A DNA stretch of 64,000 nt from Salinarimonas ramus (GTDB lineage Bacteria > Pseudomonadota > Alphaproteobacteria > Rhizobiales > Beijerinckiaceae). The translations under genes and the position numbers were made by a program. The notes beneath the pieces were generated by a model. It was not told the DNA's origin. It saw nothing but the letters and a program-made list of their open reading frames with translations, and did no database searches. Positions 1 to 8,069 of this stretch are shown in pieces (within the stretch, counting starts at the first letter, position 1; every line of letters begins with the position of its first letter). The stretch is taken from NCBI RefSeq assembly GCF_014645695.1, contig NZ_BMMF01000007.1, positions 1 to 64,000 of the forward strand, written 5' to 3'.

Positions 1-1
1 C

Positions 2-304
2 AAGCCCCTCGACCTCGACCTGATCGCGCGCCTCGCGCGCGAGCACGAGGTGCTGATCACGATCGAGGAGGGCTCGATCGGCGGCTTCGGCTCGTTCGTC
101 ATGCAGGCGCTCGCCGAGAGCGGCGCGCTCGATCGCGGCCTCAAGGTCCGCGCCATGGTGCTGCCCGATACCTTCATCGACCAGGACAAGCCCGCCAAGA
201 TGTACGCCAAGGCCGGCCTCCACGCGGACGGCATCGTCGAAAAGGTGTTCGCGGCGCTGGGCGGGGTTCAGGCGCAGTCGACGGCAGGCCGCGCGCGGGC
301 GTGA
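2..304 (+). CDS. dxs: 1-deoxy-D-xylulose-5-phosphate synthase, C-terminal end (partial)
   Basis: The window opens inside this gene; about 100 C-terminal residues are visible up to the TGA at 302-304. DXS condenses pyruvate and glyceraldehyde 3-phosphate with thiamine diphosphate, the first step of the MEP isoprenoid pathway, in the cytoplasm. The visible part is the transketolase C-terminal domain, with the typical [12 protein letters not shown] segment followed by the LPDTFIDQ and [11 protein letters not shown] blocks that close DXS proteins. The catalytic domains lie outside the window. The gene ends just before a large palindrome that separates it from a convergent gene. Confidence 0.93.
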   Translation, partial: KPLDLDLIARLAREHEVLITIEEGSIGGFGSFVMQALAESGALDRGLKVRAMVLPDTFIDQDKPAKMYAKAGLHADGIVEKVFAALGGVQAQSTAGRARA

Positions 305-325
305 CGTCCTCTCCCGAAAACGCAT

Positions 326-357
326 GAGGGCCGGGCGGCACGTGCCGCCCGGCCCTC
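326..357. terminator. perfect 32-bp palindrome between convergent genes, likely terminator
   Basis: A perfect inverted repeat (arms 326-341 and 342-357) lies between the dxs stop and the stop of the leftward PRC-barrel gene. As RNA it would fold into a stem of about 14 bp with a tiny loop. Read leftward it is followed closely by a TTTT run (complement of 317-320), so it suits termination of the PRC-barrel transcript best, and could also stop dxs. Confidence 0.7.
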
Positions 358-384
358 CGGCCTTACGCTCTACTCGGGCCGTGC

Positions 385-1290
385 TTACTGGCGCGGCTGC
401 CCCTCGGTCGCGGGCATGTCGCCGGCGGGCGGGACGATCGTCGTCTCGCTCTCGGTCTCCATCTCGGTCGTGCCGGTGGCGCCCGTGGCCTCGACCGGCT
501 CGGTCGCCGGAACGGTGCCCTCGGCCGTCGCCTCGGGCTCCTCGCCGAGGCGCGTGAAATCGGGGGCCGCCTCGAGCTGCTCGCGCGTGAAGTCGACGAC
601 GATCATCTCGATGTCGACGCCGCCCGTCGCGGCGAGGTTCGAGCCCGGCTGCACGGAGAGGGTATCTCCCTCCCGGGCGTCCGCCGCGGCCATGTCGGTC
701 TCCATCTCGGCGCTGTCCGCCGCCGGGAGACCGGCGCCGGCTTCCGCCTGCATCTCCATCGCGTCGTCGAAGCGGACCTCGATCGACTCCGTGGGGATCG
801 CCACCCGCTTCTCGCCGATGCCGAGGAAGCCGCCGACGCCCACGACCACGCCGAGGACGCGGCCCTGCGCGCTGATCAGCACGTCCTCGACGCTGCCGAG
901 GGATTCGTCGGCGACGGTGCGGACCTCGGCGTCCATCAGCTCGGAGCCCAGCAGATGGTTCTCGCCCTGGCGGGCGATGAAGCCGCCCTGGAGCTCGACG
1001 TCCATCGAGCCGCCTTGCGCGGTCTGCATCTGCTGGTCGGACGGAACGACCTCGACCGGCACCGACTCGGCCTGGATCGGCTGCGAGCCCGTCTGCATCC
1101 CGGAGCCGGCACCGCGGGTCGCCTCGCTGCCGGTCCCCTCGGGAGCGGCGGGAAGCGTGTTCATCATCTGCTGCGACGTGCCCGCCTGCCCGGCGCCGGC
1201 GGCACCGTCGGTCGCGGTCTGGGCGAGAGCCGGCGCGGCCACGATCAGCGCGCCGAGCGCGCAGGCAGTAGCCAAGTGCTTGGAAAGCAT
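385..1290 (-). CDS. secreted PRC-barrel domain protein
   Basis: A 301-residue protein with an N-terminal signal peptide (MLSKHLATACALGALIVAAP, probable cleavage after ALAQ). A low-complexity Gln/Gly/Thr-rich linker is followed by one PRC-barrel domain near residues 105-170 (LLGSELMDAEVRTVADESLG ... RVAIP) and an acidic Thr/Glu/Pro-rich tail. PRC-barrel proteins of this kind are common envelope or stress proteins in Hyphomicrobiales; the molecular role is unknown. The start at 1290 is preferred over an in-frame ATG at 1317 because AGGAG lies about 8 nt upstream. An exact EcfG-type promoter lies 47 bp upstream, which points to general stress control. Confidence 0.85.
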   Translation of the reverse strand: MLSKHLATACALGALIVAAPALAQTATDGAAGAGQAGTSQQMMNTLPAAPEGTGSEATRGAGSGMQTGSQPIQAESVPVEVVPSDQQMQTAQGGSMDVELQGGFIARQGENHLLGSELMDAEVRTVADESLGSVEDVLISAQGRVLGVVVGVGGFLGIGEKRVAIPTESIEVRFDDAMEMQAEAGAGLPAADSAEMETDMAAADAREGDTLSVQPGSNLAATGGVDIEMIVVDFTREQLEAAPDFTRLGEEPEATAEGTVPATEPVEATGATGTTEMETESETTIVPPAGDMPATEGQPRQ

Positions 1291-1336
1291 GTACGATCTC
1301 CTGCGATCTGCTTCCATGAGGAAGCTTCGGCCCGGC

Positions 1337-1361
1337 AACGCCCCGCCCGGTCGGCGGTTCC
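1337..1361 (-). promoter_or_regulatory. EcfG-type (general stress sigma factor) promoter of the PRC-barrel gene
   Basis: Read on the minus strand the sequence is GGAAC (1361-1357), 16 bases, CGTT (1340-1337), an exact match to the alphaproteobacterial EcfG consensus GGAAC-N16-CGTT. It lies 47 bp ahead of the PRC-barrel start codon, so transcription would begin near 1330 and give a leader of about 40 nt. Function is inferred from the match and its position. Confidence 0.7.
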
Positions 1362-1419
1362 GCTGATGCCGTGCGCGAATACGCAGCGAGATCAGAGATA
1401 ATACTGTGGAACTTTCTAC

Positions 1420-1449
1420 GAGGACGGAGGCGCGCACGCCCCCGTCCTC
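1420..1449 (-). terminator. hairpin downstream of metY
   Basis: Arms GAGGACGG (1420-1427) and CCGTCCTC (1442-1449) enclose GGCG/CGCC (1429-1432, 1437-1440) with a CGCA loop: 12 paired bases with one A-C mismatch. It sits 20 nt beyond the metY stop. No long U tract follows, so intrinsic termination is plausible but not certain. Confidence 0.5.
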
Positions 1450-1469
1450 TGCGTCTCGCTCGCCGTGCC

Positions 1470-2747
1470 TCAGGCGAGGGCCTGGGCGAGGTCGGCGACG
1501 AGGTCCTCGGGATCCTCGATGCCCACCGAGAGGCGCACGACGTCCGGCCCCGCGCCCGCGGCGACGCGCTCGGCGTCCGTGAGCTGGCGGTGCGTCGTCG
1601 AGGCGGGATGGATCACGAGCGAGCGCGTGTCGCCGATATTGGCGAGATGCGAGAACAGCTCGAGCTTGGAGACGAGCTTCACGCCCGCGTCGTAGCCGCC
1701 CTTGAGGCCGAAGGTGAAGACCGCGCCCGCGCCCTTGGGCGTGTAGCGCTCCGCCAGCGCGGCGTACTTGTCCCCCGGGAGGCCCGGATAGGACACCCAT
1801 TCCACCGCCGGATGCTCGGAGAGGAAGCGCGCCACCGCGAGCGCGTTGTCGCAATGGCGCTGCATGCGCAGCGGCAGCGTCTCGATGCCCTGCAGGATCA
1901 TGAAGGCGTTGAAGGGCGAGAGCGCGGGCCCGAGATCGCGCAGGCCGAGCACGCGCACGGCGATGGCGAAGGCGAAATTGCCGAAGGTCTCGCCCAGCAC
2001 CATGCCGCCGTATTCCGGGCGGGGCTTGGAGAGCATGGGATAGCGCTCGTCGCCGACCCAGTCGAACGTGCCGGCGTCGACGATGACGCCGCCGATCGAG
2101 TTGCCGTGGCCGCCCAGGAACTTCGTCGCCGAATGGATGACGATGTCCGCGCCGTGCTCGATCGGGCGGCAGAGATAGGGCGTCGCCATGGTCGAATCGA
2201 CGATGAGCGGCAGCTTGTGGCGCTTGGCGATGGCCGAGATGCCGGCGATGTCCACGACGACGCCGCCGGGATTGGCGATCGATTCGATGAAGATCGCCTT
2301 CGTGCGCTCGTTGATCGCCGCCTCGAAGGTCGAGAGGTCCTCCGTGTCGGCCCAGCGCACCGTCCAGCCGAAGTTCTTGTAGGAATGGTTGAACTGGTTG
2401 ATCGAGCCGCCGTAGAGCTTCTTCGCCGCCACGAACTCGTCGCCCGGCTGCATCAGGGCGTGCATCGTCAGGAACTCGGCCGCGTGGCCGGACGCCACCG
2501 CGAGCGCCGCCGTGCCGCCCTCCAGAGCGGCGACACGCTCCTCGAGCACCGCGCAGGTCGGGTTGCCGATGCGCGAATAGATGTTGCCGAAGGCCTGCAG
2601 GCCGAAGAGCGACGCGGCGTGGTCGACGTCGTCGAACACGAAGGAGGTCGTCTGGTAGATGGGCGTCGCGCGCGCACCCGTCGTCGGGTCCGGCGTGGCG
2701 CCGGCATGGATGGCGAGCGTGTTGAACCCGGGGGTGCGGTCGGTCAT
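1470..2747 (-). CDS. metY: O-acetylhomoserine sulfhydrylase (Cys/Met metabolism PLP enzyme)
   Basis: A 425-residue cytoplasmic PLP enzyme that forms homocysteine from O-acetylhomoserine and sulfide in methionine synthesis. The length and N-terminus (GFNTLAIHAG ... PIYQTTSFVF) match the MetY/Met17 family rather than the shorter MetB/MetZ/MetC group. The PLP lysine is Lys209 in IHSATKFLGGHG, and the cofactor-binding YSRIGNPT segment is near residues 57-64. The ATG at 2747 has a GAGGAC ribosome site. It diverges from hom, which makes homoserine for the same branch, and an 18-bp palindrome lies just upstream. O-succinylhomoserine as the substrate cannot be excluded. Confidence 0.92.
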   Translation of the reverse strand: MTDRTPGFNTLAIHAGATPDPTTGARATPIYQTTSFVFDDVDHAASLFGLQAFGNIYSRIGNPTCAVLEERVAALEGGTAALAVASGHAAEFLTMHALMQPGDEFVAAKKLYGGSINQFNHSYKNFGWTVRWADTEDLSTFEAAINERTKAIFIESIANPGGVVVDIAGISAIAKRHKLPLIVDSTMATPYLCRPIEHGADIVIHSATKFLGGHGNSIGGVIVDAGTFDWVGDERYPMLSKPRPEYGGMVLGETFGNFAFAIAVRVLGLRDLGPALSPFNAFMILQGIETLPLRMQRHCDNALAVARFLSEHPAVEWVSYPGLPGDKYAALAERYTPKGAGAVFTFGLKGGYDAGVKLVSKLELFSHLANIGDTRSLVIHPASTTHRQLTDAERVAAGAGPDVVRLSVGIEDPEDLVADLAQALA

Positions 2748-2774
2748 GAGCGCGTCCTCGTTGGCGTCTTGACG

Positions 2775-2792
2775 AAAGAACGATCGTTCTTT
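2775..2792. promoter_or_regulatory. perfect 18-bp palindrome, probable operator of metY (and perhaps hom)
   Basis: AAAGAACGATCGTTCTTT is a perfect inverted repeat 28 bp upstream of the metY ATG, in the metY-hom intergenic region where the metY promoter should be. Uninterrupted GAAC...GTTC symmetry of this length is typical of operators for dimeric repressors such as TetR-family proteins. No regulator gene is adjacent, so the protein that binds it is unknown. Confidence 0.6.
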
Positions 2793-3025
2793 TAAGAGAA
2801 CGCGACCGGGGCGTCAACAGCCCCTCATTCGTGGAAAATGCGCGGCGAAACGTTGCGCGCCCGGGGCTTCGTCGGGTCGAGCCCGGCGGCGAGGACACAT
2901 TCGGTTTTCCGAACGCGACGCCTTCCGTCCCGCCGGGCTTCCTTGAAAGCCTTCGCGAAAGGGTGCAATACCGTCAAGCCGTGCGCCGGCCGGCCGAAGG
3001 GCTGGCGTGCCGAGGGAGCTCGTCT

Positions 3026-4345
3026 ATGAAACAGCCGTTGCGGGTCGGGATCGCCGGGTTGGGTACGGTCGGTGGGAGCGTCGCGCGTCTCCTCGCGCGC
3101 CATGCCGAGGGCCTCGCCCTGCGCGCGGGCCGGCGGGTGGCGCTCACGGCGGTGTGCGCGCGCGATCGTACGCGCGATCGCGGCGTCGACCTCGGGCAAG
3201 CGACCTGGCACGAGGACGCCGTCGCGCTCGCCCGCGACCCGCAGGTGGATTGCGTCGTCGAGCTGATCGGCGGCGACGAAGGACCCGCGCGGACGCTGGT
3301 GGAGACGGCGCTCGCCGCCGGCAAGCACGTCGTGACGGCGAACAAGGCGCTCTTGGCCAAGCACGGCATGGGGCTCGCGCGCATCGCGGAGGAGAACGGC
3401 GTCGCGCTCGCCTTCGAGGCGTCCGCGGCGGGCGGCGTGCCCGTGGTGAAGACGCTGCGCGAAGGCCTCGCCGGCAATGCCGTCTCGCAGGTCTCCGGCA
3501 TCCTGAACGGCACCTGCAACTACATCCTCTCGCGCATGGAGGCCGAGGGGCTCTCCTTCGCCGAGTGCCTCGCCGACGCCCAGCGCCTCGGCTACGCGGA
3601 AGCGGACCCGACCTTCGACGTCGAAGGCTTCGACACCGCCCACAAGCTCGCCATCCTCACCTCGCTGGCCTTCGGCGTCGCGCTCGATCCGGAGGCGATC
3701 TACGTGGAGGGCATCTCCAAGATCGCGCCGCTCGACCTGAAGATGGCGTCCGAGCTCGGCTATCGCATCAAGCTGCTGGGCGTCGCCGAGCGCACGCAGA
3801 CGGGAATCGAGCAGCGCGTCCATCCCACCATGGTGCCGCGCATCTCCTCGCTGGCGCAGGTGATGGGCGTGACGAACGCCGTCACCATCGACGCGGACGC
3901 GGTCGGCGAGCTCACCCTGATCGGCCCCGGCGCGGGCGGCGACGCCACCGCCTCGGCGGTGATCGCCGACATCTGCGACGTGGCGGCGGGCGTTGTGCGC
4001 CCGGCCTTCGGCCTGCCGGCCGCGCGGCTCGCGCCGCCGGAGCGCGCGCCGATGCAGCGCCACGAGGGCGGCTACTACATCCGCCTCTCCGTCTACGACC
4101 GGCCGGGCTCGGCCGCGGGCATCGCCACGCGCATGGCCCAGGCGGACATCTCGCTCGAGAGCATCATCCAGCACCGCGCCCGCACCGCCGACGCCGACCC
4201 GACGGGGCGCTCCGGGGCCCCCGTCCCGGTGGTGCTGATCACCTACGCGACGACCGAGGCCGCCATTCGCGAGGCGCTCGCGCGCATCGACGCGGACGGG
4301 CACGTGGCCGAGCCGCCGCAGGTGATACGGATCGAGCGCGAGTGA
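3026..4345 (+). CDS. hom: homoserine dehydrogenase
   Basis: A 439-residue enzyme reducing aspartate 4-semialdehyde to homoserine with NAD(P)H, the entry to threonine and methionine synthesis. It has an N-terminal Rossmann fold (GIAGLGTVGGSV, residues 8-19), the TANKALLAKHG segment, the catalytic domain with GILNGTCNYILSRME and EADPTFDVEGFD, and a C-terminal ACT domain (about residues 350-430) that usually senses threonine. ATG at 3026 follows GAGGGAG. It is not fused to aspartokinase. It diverges from metY, consistent with shared control of the methionine branch. glpX follows 61 bp downstream. Confidence 0.96.
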   Translation: MKQPLRVGIAGLGTVGGSVARLLARHAEGLALRAGRRVALTAVCARDRTRDRGVDLGQATWHEDAVALARDPQVDCVVELIGGDEGPARTLVETALAAGKHVVTANKALLAKHGMGLARIAEENGVALAFEASAAGGVPVVKTLREGLAGNAVSQVSGILNGTCNYILSRMEAEGLSFAECLADAQRLGYAEADPTFDVEGFDTAHKLAILTSLAFGVALDPEAIYVEGISKIAPLDLKMASELGYRIKLLGVAERTQTGIEQRVHPTMVPRISSLAQVMGVTNAVTIDADAVGELTLIGPGAGGDATASAVIADICDVAAGVVRPAFGLPAARLAPPERAPMQRHEGGYYIRLSVYDRPGSAAGIATRMAQADISLESIIQHRARTADADPTGRSGAPVPVVLITYATTEAAIREALARIDADGHVAEPPQVIRIERE

Positions 4346-4406
4346 GCGCCGTTGTAAGCAAGCGGGCGCGAAGAGCCCGCGAGGACCTCTCGAGGAGACC
4401 CGCTCA

Positions 4407-5405
4407 ATGAAGCCGCCGTCACACATCGCCCCCAACGTCTTCATCGAGCGGATCCTGACGTTGGAGCTCGTGCGCGTGACGGAACGCGCCGCCGTCGCGG
4501 CCGCGCGGCTGCGCGGGCGCGGCGACGAGAAGGCCGCCGACCAGGCCGCCGTCGACGCCATGCGTCGCGAGCTCAACCGGCTCGGCATCGACGGCACCGT
4601 CGTCATCGGCGAGGGCGAGCGCGACAAGGCGCCGATGCTCTTCATCGGCGAGCGCGTGGGCAACGGCTCGGGCCCGAAGGTCGACATCGCCGTCGATCCG
4701 CTCGAGGGCACGACGCTCTGCGCCAAGGACATGCCGGGCTCCATCGCCGTCATGGCCATGGCCGAGGGCGGCACGCTGCTCGCCGCGCCCGACGTCTACA
4801 TGAACAAGATCGCGGTGGGCCCCGGCTATCCCACGGGCGTGGTCGATCTCGACGCCTCCGCCACCGACAACATCCACGCGCTCGCCAAGGCCAAGGGCGT
4901 CGCGCCCTCGGAGATCACGACGCTGATCCTCGACCGGCCCCGCCACCACGACCTGATCGCGGAGGTCCGCGCCACCGGCGCCGCCGTGCGGCTGATCTCG
5001 GACGGCGACATCGCCGGCGTGATCTACACGACCGATCCGGCGAGGACCGGCATCGACCTCTATCTCGGCATCGGGGCCGCACCCGAAGGCGTCATCGCCG
5101 CCGGCGCGCTGCGCTGCATCGGCGGCCAGATGCAGGGCCGCCTCGTCCTCGACACCGAGGAGAAGCGCGAGCGCGCCCTCGGCATGGGCGTGAAGGACCC
5201 CAACAAGAAATACGACGTCGGCGAGCTGGCCTCCGGCGACGTCATCGTGGCCGCCACCGGCGTGACCGATTCGGCGCTGACCGCCGGCGTGAAGTTCGGC
5301 CCCGAGGTGATCGAGACGGAGACGGTGGTCTACCGTTCGGCCACGGGGACCGTGCGCAAGATCGCGGCCGAGCACCGGGAATGGGCGAAGTTCCACCTCG
5401 ACTGA
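4407..5405 (+). CDS. glpX: class II fructose-1,6-bisphosphatase GlpX
   Basis: A 332-residue cytoplasmic phosphatase converting fructose 1,6-bisphosphate to fructose 6-phosphate for gluconeogenesis or the Calvin cycle. The metal- and phosphate-binding blocks of the GlpX family are intact: GEGERDKAPML near residue 70 and DPLEGTTLCAKDMPGSIAVM near residue 97. Length is normal. ATG at 4407 is preceded by CGAGGAGACC. It lies 61 bp after hom in the same direction and may be cotranscribed; in Hyphomicrobiales hom and glpX are commonly adjacent. Confidence 0.95.
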   Translation: MKPPSHIAPNVFIERILTLELVRVTERAAVAAARLRGRGDEKAADQAAVDAMRRELNRLGIDGTVVIGEGERDKAPMLFIGERVGNGSGPKVDIAVDPLEGTTLCAKDMPGSIAVMAMAEGGTLLAAPDVYMNKIAVGPGYPTGVVDLDASATDNIHALAKAKGVAPSEITTLILDRPRHHDLIAEVRATGAAVRLISDGDIAGVIYTTDPARTGIDLYLGIGAAPEGVIAAGALRCIGGQMQGRLVLDTEEKRERALGMGVKDPNKKYDVGELASGDVIVAATGVTDSALTAGVKFGPEVIETETVVYRSATGTVRKIAAEHREWAKFHLD

Positions 5406-5526
5406 GGATTGCGCGAGCGGGCGCGGCGCCCTTTCCGCCGCGCCGCTTCCCTTTCGCGGCGCTCTCGGCCAAGCTCCGGTGCCCGGTGGGAAGCCGCGGC
5501 GCGCCTCGCCTTCGGAGCCCTCCCCC

Positions 5527-6372
5527 ATGCTGGTCATCGGCGACGACAACCCGCTGCGGCACATCGGCCGCGCCTGGGTCAACCATGCGCTGATCGGCGT
5601 GATGATCGTGGCCTTCCTCGCGGGCCCCGCGCTCGAGGGCCTGATGCTGTTTCCCGCGCAGGTGACGGGCGTGGCCGATCTCGGGCCGGAGATCGACGCC
5701 GTGCCGGCGTGGGCGCGCCTCGTCGGCTACGCCTTCCTGCATGCGGGGCTTCTTCACATCGCCGGCAACCTGATCACCCTGTGGGTCTTCGGCGACAACG
5801 TCGAAGATGCGATGGGGCACGTGCGCTACGTGCTCTTCTTCGTGCTGGCCGCCGTCGCGGGGGGGCTCGCGGAGGCGTACATGACGAGCGATCCCACGCT
5901 CCCCGTCGTCGGGGCGAGCGGCGCGGTGTCGGGGGTCATGGGCGCCTACCTCATGCTCCACCCGCGGGCGAAGGTCTTCGTGCTCGTGGGATACCGCGTC
6001 CCCGTGGCGGTGCCGGCGGGGATCTTCGTGGGCTTCCTCATCGCGCTCAACCTGCTGATGGCGCTGAGCGGTGCGGGCGAGGGCTCCATGGTGGCGTGGT
6101 GGGCGCATCTGGGCGGCTTCGCGGCCGGCATGATCCTCGTCGTGCCGCTGCGCCACCGGGACGTCGCCCTGTTCCAGCCCGCGCACGCCTTCCCCGAGCG
6201 CACGGGCCGCTTCGCCTCGGCCAAGCGCTTCGCGGAGCGCTTCGTCATCGACCTCACGCCGAAGCGGTCCGCCGGGATCGCGCGCAGCTTTTCCGATCGG
6301 ACGGTCGCGGTGATCAAGGCGCTTGCCTTCTTCATCGGCATCACCCTCGTCGTGGAGCTGTTCGTTCCGTGA
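5527..6372 (+). CDS. rhomboid-family intramembrane serine protease
   Basis: A 281-residue polytopic inner-membrane protein of the rhomboid family, which cleaves transmembrane substrates inside the bilayer. Catalytic Ser131 lies in GASGAVSG and the partner His194 in AHLGGFAAG, each within a hydrophobic segment; the HIAGN motif (residues 77-81) is the usual second-helix signature. The ATG at 5527 is preferred over a start 48 bp upstream because homologues begin with short N-termini and a GGAG is nearby. Natural substrates are unknown. The gene is followed 94 bp later by an MFS transporter. Confidence 0.88.
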   Translation: MLVIGDDNPLRHIGRAWVNHALIGVMIVAFLAGPALEGLMLFPAQVTGVADLGPEIDAVPAWARLVGYAFLHAGLLHIAGNLITLWVFGDNVEDAMGHVRYVLFFVLAAVAGGLAEAYMTSDPTLPVVGASGAVSGVMGAYLMLHPRAKVFVLVGYRVPVAVPAGIFVGFLIALNLLMALSGAGEGSMVAWWAHLGGFAAGMILVVPLRHRDVALFQPAHAFPERTGRFASAKRFAERFVIDLTPKRSAGIARSFSDRTVAVIKALAFFIGITLVVELFVP

Positions 6373-6466
6373 TCGGCGCGCGCGGGCCCGCGGCCCTGCC
6401 ATGCGCGATCCCGGCTTGCTCGGCGACGCGGGCGGGCGCACAAAACCCGCTCGCGAGGATCCCCCG

Positions 6467-7735
6467 ATGAACGACACCGCCCCCGCCGGCCTCTCGGCGG
6501 CCGCCCCCGCGCCGGCCGAGGACGATTCGCGACGCCACGCGCCGATGACGTTTCGCGAGTTCGTGGCGATGATCGCGGCGCTGATGGCGCTCAACGCGCT
6601 CGCCATCGACATCATGCTGCCGGCCCTCCAGGACATCGGCGCGGCGCTCGGCGTCGCCGACGAGAACGACCGGCAGGCGATCCTGCCGGCCTACCTCATC
6701 GGCTTCGGCGCCGGCCAGCTCCTCATCGGGTCGGTGTCCGACCGGTTCGGCCGCCGCCCGGTGCTGCTGGTGGGCCTCGTCTTCTACGTCGCCGCCGCCA
6801 TCCTGTGCGCCTTCGCGCCGAGCTTCACGGCGCTCCTGATCGGGCGCTTCGTCCAGGGGCTCGCCTCGGCCGCGCCGCGCGTCGTCACCACCTCCATCGT
6901 GCGCGATTGCTACGGCGGGCGGCGCATGGCGAGCGTGCTGTCGCTGGCGATGACGATCTTCATGGTCGTGCCGGTGATCGCGCCCTCGATCGGCCAGGGC
7001 ATCGTGCTGTTCGCGCCCTGGCAGGGCATCTTCTGGCTCCTCGCGCTCTACGGGCTCGGCATGCTGGCCTGGACCTGGGCGCGCCTGCCGGAGACGCTCG
7101 AGCCCGAGCGGCGCCGCGCCATCGGCCCACGCGCGCTGGCGGTCGCGTTTCGCGAGGTCTTCACGACGCGCCAGACCTTCGGCTACGCCGTCGCGGCGGG
7201 CGCCATGTTCGGCGCTTTGTTCAGCTTTCTCGTCACCGGCGAGCAGATCTTCGCCCAGCTCTACGGGCTCGGGCCGCTCTTCCCCGTCGCCTTCGCGGGG
7301 ATGGCCGGGGCGATGGCGGTGTCCTCGCTGATCAATTCGCGCCTCGTCGGGCGGCTCGGCACGCGGCGGCTCTCCCACACCGCCATGACGGGCTTCGTTC
7401 TCGTGGCAGCGGCGCTGCTCGCGCTCGCGCTCCTCGACGTGCTGACCATCGTGCCGCTCGTCGCGCTGATGTCCTGCGCGCTCTTCCTCGTGGGCATGAT
7501 CTTCGCCAACCTCAACGCGCTCGCCATGGAGCCCATGGGCCACATCGCCGGCACGGCCTCCTCCGTCTTCGGCTCGGTGACGACGCTGATGGCGGCGACG
7601 ATCGGCGCGGTGCTGGGCCAGGCCTTCGACGGCACGGTGGTGCCGCTCTTCACCGGCTGGACAATACTCGGCGTCGCCGCGCTCGGCGTCATCGCGATCA
7701 CCGAGCGCGGGCGGCTCTACGGGCGGGGGGCTTGA
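6467..7735 (+). CDS. MFS multidrug efflux transporter, Bcr/CflA type
   Basis: A 422-residue inner-membrane proton antiporter of the major facilitator superfamily with about 12 membrane segments. The loop 2-3 motif SVSDRFGRRPVLL and the motif beginning LNALAIDIMLPALQDI are typical of the Bcr/CflA drug-resistance branch. ATG at 6467 is the first good start after the rhomboid gene. The exported compound cannot be told from sequence. A second Bcr/CflA-like transporter is encoded at 18.1 kb. Confidence 0.85.
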   Translation: MNDTAPAGLSAAAPAPAEDDSRRHAPMTFREFVAMIAALMALNALAIDIMLPALQDIGAALGVADENDRQAILPAYLIGFGAGQLLIGSVSDRFGRRPVLLVGLVFYVAAAILCAFAPSFTALLIGRFVQGLASAAPRVVTTSIVRDCYGGRRMASVLSLAMTIFMVVPVIAPSIGQGIVLFAPWQGIFWLLALYGLGMLAWTWARLPETLEPERRRAIGPRALAVAFREVFTTRQTFGYAVAAGAMFGALFSFLVTGEQIFAQLYGLGPLFPVAFAGMAGAMAVSSLINSRLVGRLGTRRLSHTAMTGFVLVAAALLALALLDVLTIVPLVALMSCALFLVGMIFANLNALAMEPMGHIAGTASSVFGSVTTLMAATIGAVLGQAFDGTVVPLFTGWTILGVAALGVIAITERGRLYGRGA

Positions 7736-7819
7736 GGGCTCGCGCCACCACCACCTTGCGCCGCGCCTCCGGGCGCCGTACCAAGGGGCGTCGATCGTGA
7801 GCCATCGGGGAGCGCCGCC

Positions 7820-8056
7820 GTGCAGACCTTCTTCGTCGAGATCAAGTGCAAGCTCGGCAAGACCTACGACGTCGCGCGCGAGCTGGCGGATCGCGAGATC
7901 GCGTCCGAGATCTACTCGACCGCCGGCGATTACGACATCCTGGCCAAGTTCCACATCGATCGGGACGTGGACATCGGCCATTTCGTCGCCCAGAAGGTGC
8001 AGACGATCCCGGAGATCGACGACACCAAGACGGTGATCACCTTCAAGGCCTTCTGA
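7820..8056 (+). CDS. stand-alone Lrp/AsnC ligand-binding (RAM) domain protein
   Basis: A 78-residue protein consisting only of the alpha-beta sandwich domain that binds effector amino acids in Lrp/AsnC regulators (MQTFFVEIKCKLGKTYDVAR ... GDYDILAKFHID ... TKTVITFKAF). It has no helix-turn-helix, so it should not bind DNA by itself. It may act as an effector sensor or assemble with full-length Lrp proteins; the partner is not in this window. The start codon is GTG at 7820. It lies 84 bp after the MFS gene and converges on the ABC ATPase gene. Confidence 0.85.
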   Translation: MQTFFVEIKCKLGKTYDVARELADREIASEIYSTAGDYDILAKFHIDRDVDIGHFVAQKVQTIPEIDDTKTVITFKAF

Positions 8057-8069
8057 GGCGTAGCCCTGC

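Noticed and set aside
385-2898. An 837-codon open frame on the minus strand spanning metY and the PRC-barrel gene
   Set aside because: Its upstream part is an out-of-frame Arg-rich shadow of metY; only the last 301 codons (385-1290) form a plausible protein with its own ribosome site and signal peptide.
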